From UMGS1225 sp034086705 (GTDB taxonomy: Bacteria; Bacillota; Clostridia; Oscillospirales; CAG-272), in assembly GCA_034086705.1 (NCBI GenBank), contig JAXDZV010000092.1:1-19188 (forward strand): DNA of 19,188 bases, given 5' to 3'. The position numbers and the translations under genes were made by a program. Below, piece after piece: positions 16,113 to 19,188 of this stretch; within the stretch, counting starts at the first letter, position 1; each line of letters starts with the position of its first letter. The notes below the pieces were generated by a model. It was not told the DNA's origin, made no database searches, and worked only from the letters and a program-made list of their open reading frames with translations.

Positions 16113-17614
16113 TCTCCAGCGTGAGAGATACCAAGTATCTCAAGCTCCTTTTCTGTCAGATTTACACCGCGTAGCATCAGACGGTTTCCACGCAGTGCTT
16201 CAATAGAGTTGATGCCCATCCCGCCCATGAGTTCTTTGATCTCATGTCTCCATGCGGTCATGAGATTAACAAGTCGTTGCACCCCGATATCCGGGTTAAG
16301 GCGTTTTACAAGATCCGGTCGCTGTGTGGCAATACCCCAATTGCATTTGCCGCTCTGGCAAGTTCTGCACAGGTGACATCCCAGTGCAAGTAGGGCAGCC
16401 GTTGCAACATAACATGCATCTGCTCCTAAAGCAATCGCTTTTACAACATCGGCTGCAGAACGGATGCTGCCGCCGACGACGAGAGAAACACTCCCGCGGA
16501 TACCTTCGTCGCGCAGTCGCTTGTCAACGGCTGCCAAAGCAAGTTCAATCGGGATACCAACATTGTCTCGAATCCGCGTTGGGGCAGCCCCGGTACCGCC
16601 GCGAAATCCGTCAATCGCTATAATATCCGCACCGCTACGCGCAATGCCGCTCGCAATCGCTGCAATATTATGTACTGCTGCTACTTTGACGATAACCGGT
16701 TTTTGGTATGCGGTTGCTTCTTTGAGTGAGTAAACCAGTTGACGCAAGTCTTCAATGGAGTAGATATCGTGGTGAGGTGCAGGGGAAATGGCATCCGATC
16801 CTTCCGGGATCATACGTGTACGGGAAACATCACCTATGATCTTTGCACCGGGGAGGTGTCCCCCGATACCGGGCTTGGCCCCTTGTCCCATTTTAATTTC
16901 AATAGCAGCACCGGCATTTAGGTAGGCCTCGTGTACACCAAAGCGGCCTGAGGCAACCTGTACAATGGTGTTGGGACCGTAGCTGTAAAAGTCTTCGTGC
17001 AGTCCGCCTTCACCTGTGTTATAAAAAATACCTAATTTTTTGGAAGCTCGAGCAAGGCTTGCGTGCGCGTTATAGCTGATGGAACCGTAGCTCATGGCAG
17101 AAAACATGACTGGCATGGAAAGTTCCAGCTGGGGCGGAAGATCCGTATTAAGCGACCCGTTGTTATTGCGTGTGATATGCTGTGGCTTTTTTCCCAGAAA
17201 AACACGTGTTTCCATCGGTTCGCGCAACGGATCGATGGGGGGGTTGGTAACTTGGGAGGCGTTGATCAGAATTTTGTCCCAGTATACCGGAAGGGGATTT
17301 GGGGTTCCCATGGACGACAACAGAACGCCGCCGCTGTTAGCTTGTTTGTAGATTTCCTTAATGGTGTCGTTTTTCCAGTTCGCATTTTCGCGGAACGAAC
17401 AGGTATTCTTTACAATTTTCAGCGCATGTGTGGGACATAGGCTGACGCAGCGCTGACAGTCAACACATTGGCTTTCATCGCTGAGCATGGTACCGCTTTC
17501 CGAATCATAGCTGTGAACCTCATTTGCACATTGTCTTTCACATACGCGGCAAGCAATGCAGCGGTTTGGATTTCGTAAGACCTCGAATTCCGGTGTTATA
17601 TATGAAATTCCCAT
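16109..17614 (-). CDS. gltB2: glutamate synthase FMN/2-oxoglutarate domain with N-terminal ferredoxin domain
   Basis: This 501-residue protein is the catalytic core of an archaeal-type GOGAT that reductively aminates 2-oxoglutarate to glutamate. The N-terminal 2[4Fe-4S] ferredoxin domain has Cys19/22/25/29 and Cys50/53/56/60. The FMN-binding (alpha/beta)8 domain covers about 150-460: FSAMSYGSIS (171-180), GEGGLHEDF (201-209), KMGQGAKPGIGGHLPGAKI (241-259), DGFRGGTGAAP (335-345) and VVGGSIRSAADV. ALGCHLCRTCQSGKCNWGIATQ (410-431) supplies the [3Fe-4S] cysteines (413, 416 or 419, 424). The ATG at 17614 overlaps the gltB1 stop by one base (TAATG) and has AGGAGG ten bases upstream. It lacks the amidotransferase and GXGXG domains, which are separate genes on either side. 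Confidence 0.94.
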   Translation of the reverse strand: MGISYITPEFEVLRNPNRCIACRVCERQCANEVHSYDSESGTMLSDESQCVDCQRCVSLCPTHALKIVKNTCSFRENANWKNDTIKEIYKQANSGGVLLSSMGTPNPLPVYWDKILINASQVTNPPIDPLREPMETRVFLGKKPQHITRNNNGSLNTDLPPQLELSMPVMFSAMSYGSISYNAHASLARASKKLGIFYNTGEGGLHEDFYSYGPNTIVQVASGRFGVHEAYLNAGAAIEIKMGQGAKPGIGGHLPGAKIIGDVSRTRMIPEGSDAISPAPHHDIYSIEDLRQLVYSLKEATAYQKPVIVKVAAVHNIAAIASGIARSGADIIAIDGFRGGTGAAPTRIRDNVGIPIELALAAVDKRLRDEGIRGSVSLVVGGSIRSAADVVKAIALGADACYVATAALLALGCHLCRTCQSGKCNWGIATQRPDLVKRLNPDIGVQRLVNLMTAWRHEIKELMGGMGINSIEALRGNRLMLRGVNLTEKELEILGISHAGE

Positions 17615-18705
17615 TAAAATGCGCCCTCCTTAACATGCACAATCAACGGTTCTCCACCGCCTGGTGCGTATAAATTGTCAACATCCTCTTCCATCGTGCG
17701 TATTGCCGCTTCTTCGCTGGCAATGTATACCTTGTCATTCTTTTCAGCAGCTACCATGGAACGCAGCTTCAGACGGTCATTCAGTGCCATCAATCCGCCC
17801 TCAAATCCGAGGATGATGGAGAACGGTCCTGTGATCAAAAGACTGGAAAACACGGTGCGCAGATAGGTCATGCGTGTTGCTTGCTCCGAGGGCAAATTTT
17901 TGATGGTACTCCAAAATGGCGCTGCAATAATATTTGCGGTTTCTTCCAATGTTAGGTTTTGTCGGCGCAAAAGATAATCGGCAATATAAGTAATAACCTC
18001 TGTATCGGTTTGCAGTGTGCATTTATAGCCGAACATTTCAATGTACCGCCGGTTTGCATCATAAGAGGATATTTCTCCGTTGTGCACAATAGAATAATCC
18101 AACAATGCGAATGGGTGAGCTCCGCCCCACCAACCAGGTGTGTTGGTAGGATAGCGACCATGCGCGGTCCAGGCATATCCTTCGTATTCCTCAAGACGAT
18201 AAAATCTGCCGACATCCTCCGGGAATCCGACTGCTTTAAAAACCCCCATGTTTTTTCCGCTGGAAAATACATATGCGCCGGAGAGATTTGTATTGATGTC
18301 CATAACTGTCCGTGCCACATATTCGCGCTCGTCTATCTGTAGCCGGGAGAGAATGGTTGGCCGAGGCGCAAGAAAATAACGCCAAATCAGAGGAATATCT
18401 GTAATTTGTGGAATTTTGCGAATGGGAATGTTTTCTGCTTTCACAATATCAAAGCGATCGCGCAAAAGCTTTTCACATGCAACGCGTGCGCTATCACGAT
18501 CATAAAAAATGTGAAAAGCATAGAATTCCCGGTGTTCCGGGTAAATACCATAGGCAGCAAAGCCGCCTCCTAATCCGTTGGAGCGGTCATGCATGGGAAT
18601 CATACTTTTAACAATGGCTTCGCCGGTCATTTTTTTCCCGATTTTAGAGATTACCGCACTGATTGCACATCCGGAGGGATTGCGAAATTGACCTTCCAGT
18701 TCCAT
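17614..18705 (-). CDS. gltB1: glutamate synthase class II glutamine amidotransferase domain protein
   Basis: A 363-residue Ntn-type (class II) glutamine amidotransferase that should release ammonia from glutamine for GltB2. The nucleophile candidate is Cys13 (NPSGCAISAV). HGRYPTN (182-188), HNGE (208-211) and TDTEV (233-237) are the other conserved active-site segments. The start at 18705 is chosen because MELEGQFRNPSGCAIS matches relatives and AAAGGA lies just upstream; the frame is open to 18789 but that part is the leader RNA. Because Cys13 is not at residue 2, a 12-residue propeptide would have to be removed if the usual N-terminal-nucleophile chemistry applies. It is the first gene of the nitrogen block, after a SigA promoter and a long hairpin. 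Confidence 0.9.
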   Translation of the reverse strand: MELEGQFRNPSGCAISAVISKIGKKMTGEAIVKSMIPMHDRSNGLGGGFAAYGIYPEHREFYAFHIFYDRDSARVACEKLLRDRFDIVKAENIPIRKIPQITDIPLIWRYFLAPRPTILSRLQIDEREYVARTVMDINTNLSGAYVFSSGKNMGVFKAVGFPEDVGRFYRLEEYEGYAWTAHGRYPTNTPGWWGGAHPFALLDYSIVHNGEISSYDANRRYIEMFGYKCTLQTDTEVITYIADYLLRRQNLTLEETANIIAAPFWSTIKNLPSEQATRMTYLRTVFSSLLITGPFSIILGFEGGLMALNDRLKLRSMVAAEKNDKVYIASEEAAIRTMEEDVDNLYAPGGGEPLIVHVKEGAF

Positions 18706-18776
18706 ATACGCATCCTTTCTTGTTGATTCACCTTTACAAACAGCTTGCAAAGGCAGAAGAGTTGTGGCAGAAAAGA

Positions 18777-18836
18777 CAATGGCGCTCATTCACGTAAAAG
18801 GAGACCAAGTCCTTTTAACCTGAATGAACGCCATTG
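18777..18836 (-). promoter_or_regulatory. long leader hairpin upstream of gltB1
   Basis: Arms 18777-18792 and 18821-18836 form an uninterrupted 16-bp stem in minus-strand RNA, with a single U-G wobble. A small asymmetric internal loop follows, then an 8-bp upper stem (18795-18802 with 18810-18817) and a 7-base loop CUUGGUC. In plus-strand RNA the wobble would be a C-A mismatch, so the structure fits the minus-strand transcript. It starts about eight bases after the predicted transcription start and is followed by UCUUUU. It could be a leader terminator or an mRNA 5' stabiliser. The two-hexaloop ANTAR target is not evident. Confidence 0.6.
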
Positions 18837-18850
18837 CTCACTTCTATAGC

Positions 18851-18879
18851 ATTATACCTTACCGATGAATGTTTGTCAA
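18851..18879 (-). promoter_or_regulatory. SigA-type promoter of the gltB1 nitrogen operon
   Basis: The minus strand reads TTGACA (18874-18879), 17 bases, TATAAT (18851-18856): a perfect consensus housekeeping promoter with optimal spacing. Transcription should start near 18844, leaving a leader of about 140 bases before the gltB1 ATG at 18705. It is the only clear SigA promoter I found for the minus-strand block. Confidence 0.85.
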
Positions 18880-18978
18880 TTCTTTATCGGAAGAAAAGAT
18901 GAAAAAGTTTTTAGTATTTATAATTTTATATCAGAAGGTCGTATTTACCAATACAAGATCGGAAAAAAGATAAGGTCA

Positions 18979-19007
18979 TTGACGCTTTGCCGCTTTTATG
19001 GTACAGT
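18979..19007 (+). promoter_or_regulatory. candidate SigA-type promoter of the SLH gene
   Basis: TTGACG (18979-18984), a 17-base spacer and TACAGT (19002-19007) match the housekeeping consensus at five of six and four of six positions. The site is about 50 bases before the ATG at 19059 and points to the divergent plus-strand gene. Confidence 0.4.
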
Positions 19008-19058
19008 TACCGCAGAAGAAGTGTCATCCCCGCAAAGAAATACAGCAGAAGTAACAAT

Positions 19059-19188
19059 ATGAAAAAAGATGGCTTCCCGTATTGTTAGCAGCGTTGTTGA
19101 TGGGGCTGTGCTGGCCGGCAACGCAGCATCGCTGCCCTTTGCAGATGTCAGCAAGGGTGCATGGTATTACGATGCAGTGCAGTACGTA
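19059..19188 (+). CDS. S-layer homology (SLH) domain protein, N-terminal fragment with frame disagreement
   Basis: The window ends inside this gene. PFADVSKGAWYYDAVQYV (frame of 19138) is a classic SLH domain opening, which anchors proteins to cell-wall polymers. A typical signal peptide lies just before it but in other frames. ATG AAA AAA at 19059 is in one frame and soon hits TAG. A second frame (19067-19126) encodes RWLPVLLAALLMGLCWPAT, a textbook hydrophobic core. The SLH part is in a third frame. Restoring a continuous protein needs two single-base insertions, one in the A-run at 19062-19067 and one near 19127. Alternatively the gene starts at the ATG at 19069 (MASRIVSSVVDG…), which is in frame with SLH but a poor signal peptide. 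No good ribosome site was seen. It may be a pseudogene, a phase-variable gene or contain sequencing errors. Confidence 0.55.

Noticed and set aside
18705..18844. Canonical ANTAR RNA target (two hairpins with A-N-N-G hexaloops) in the gltB1 leader
   Set aside because: The long hairpin has a 7-base loop CUUGGUC. A second possible hairpin at about 18731-18753 has a loop near AGCUGU with G in the wrong place. The pattern does not fit, so only a generic leader structure is claimed.
18865..19062. Plus-strand open frame of 65 codons between gltB1 and the SLH gene
   Set aside because: It covers the gltB1 promoter region, has no ribosome site or family motif, and looks like chance.

Overview
The window looks like a chromosomal segment of an endospore-forming, anaerobic Firmicute of class Clostridia. 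The evidence is a forespore sigma factor (sigG) with a SigF-type promoter, strong AGGAGG-type ribosome sites, an LL-diaminopimelate aminotransferase, an archaeal-type split glutamate synthase, an ANTAR regulator beside glutamine synthetase, and the start of an S-layer-homology protein. No species can be named from the sequence. No tRNA, rRNA, CRISPR array, phage gene or insertion sequence was seen.

Layout, left to right. Positions 1-361 hold no convincing gene. About 362-800 on the plus strand is a decayed GyrI-like/AraC-type effector-binding domain broken across several frames. From 846 to 18705 every gene is on the minus strand and tightly packed. In order of transcription (right to left) these are gltB1 (glutamine amidotransferase), gltB2 (FMN domain with ferredoxin domain), a 4Fe-4S protein, a flavoprotein oxidoreductase, gltB3 (GXGXG domain), glnA, an ANTAR regulator, pyrG, purB, purA, dapL, carA, carB and sigG. 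At the right edge a plus-strand gene with an SLH domain begins and is cut by the window end.

The minus-strand block reads as a nitrogen-assimilation and distribution island. GS and the split GOGAT make glutamine and glutamate. PyrG and CarA then use glutamine. CarB makes carbamoyl phosphate, PurA uses aspartate, PurB continues AMP (and IMP) synthesis, and DapL uses glutamate as amino donor. A perfect SigA promoter (TTGACA-17-TATAAT) lies before gltB1. It is followed by a long leader hairpin whose only imperfect pair is a G-U in the minus-strand RNA. Gaps from gltB1 to carB are at most 88 bp, so one long transcript is possible. A stable hairpin after carB and a separate SigF-type promoter set sigG apart.

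Points that deserve attention are the missing canonical start codon of dapL (ACG seven bases after a perfect Shine-Dalgarno site), the ANTAR protein whose receiver domain lacks the phospho-acceptor Asp, the glutamine synthetase with Lys in place of the flap Glu, the leader hairpin, the decayed regulator at the left, and the frame disagreements in the SLH gene at the right.
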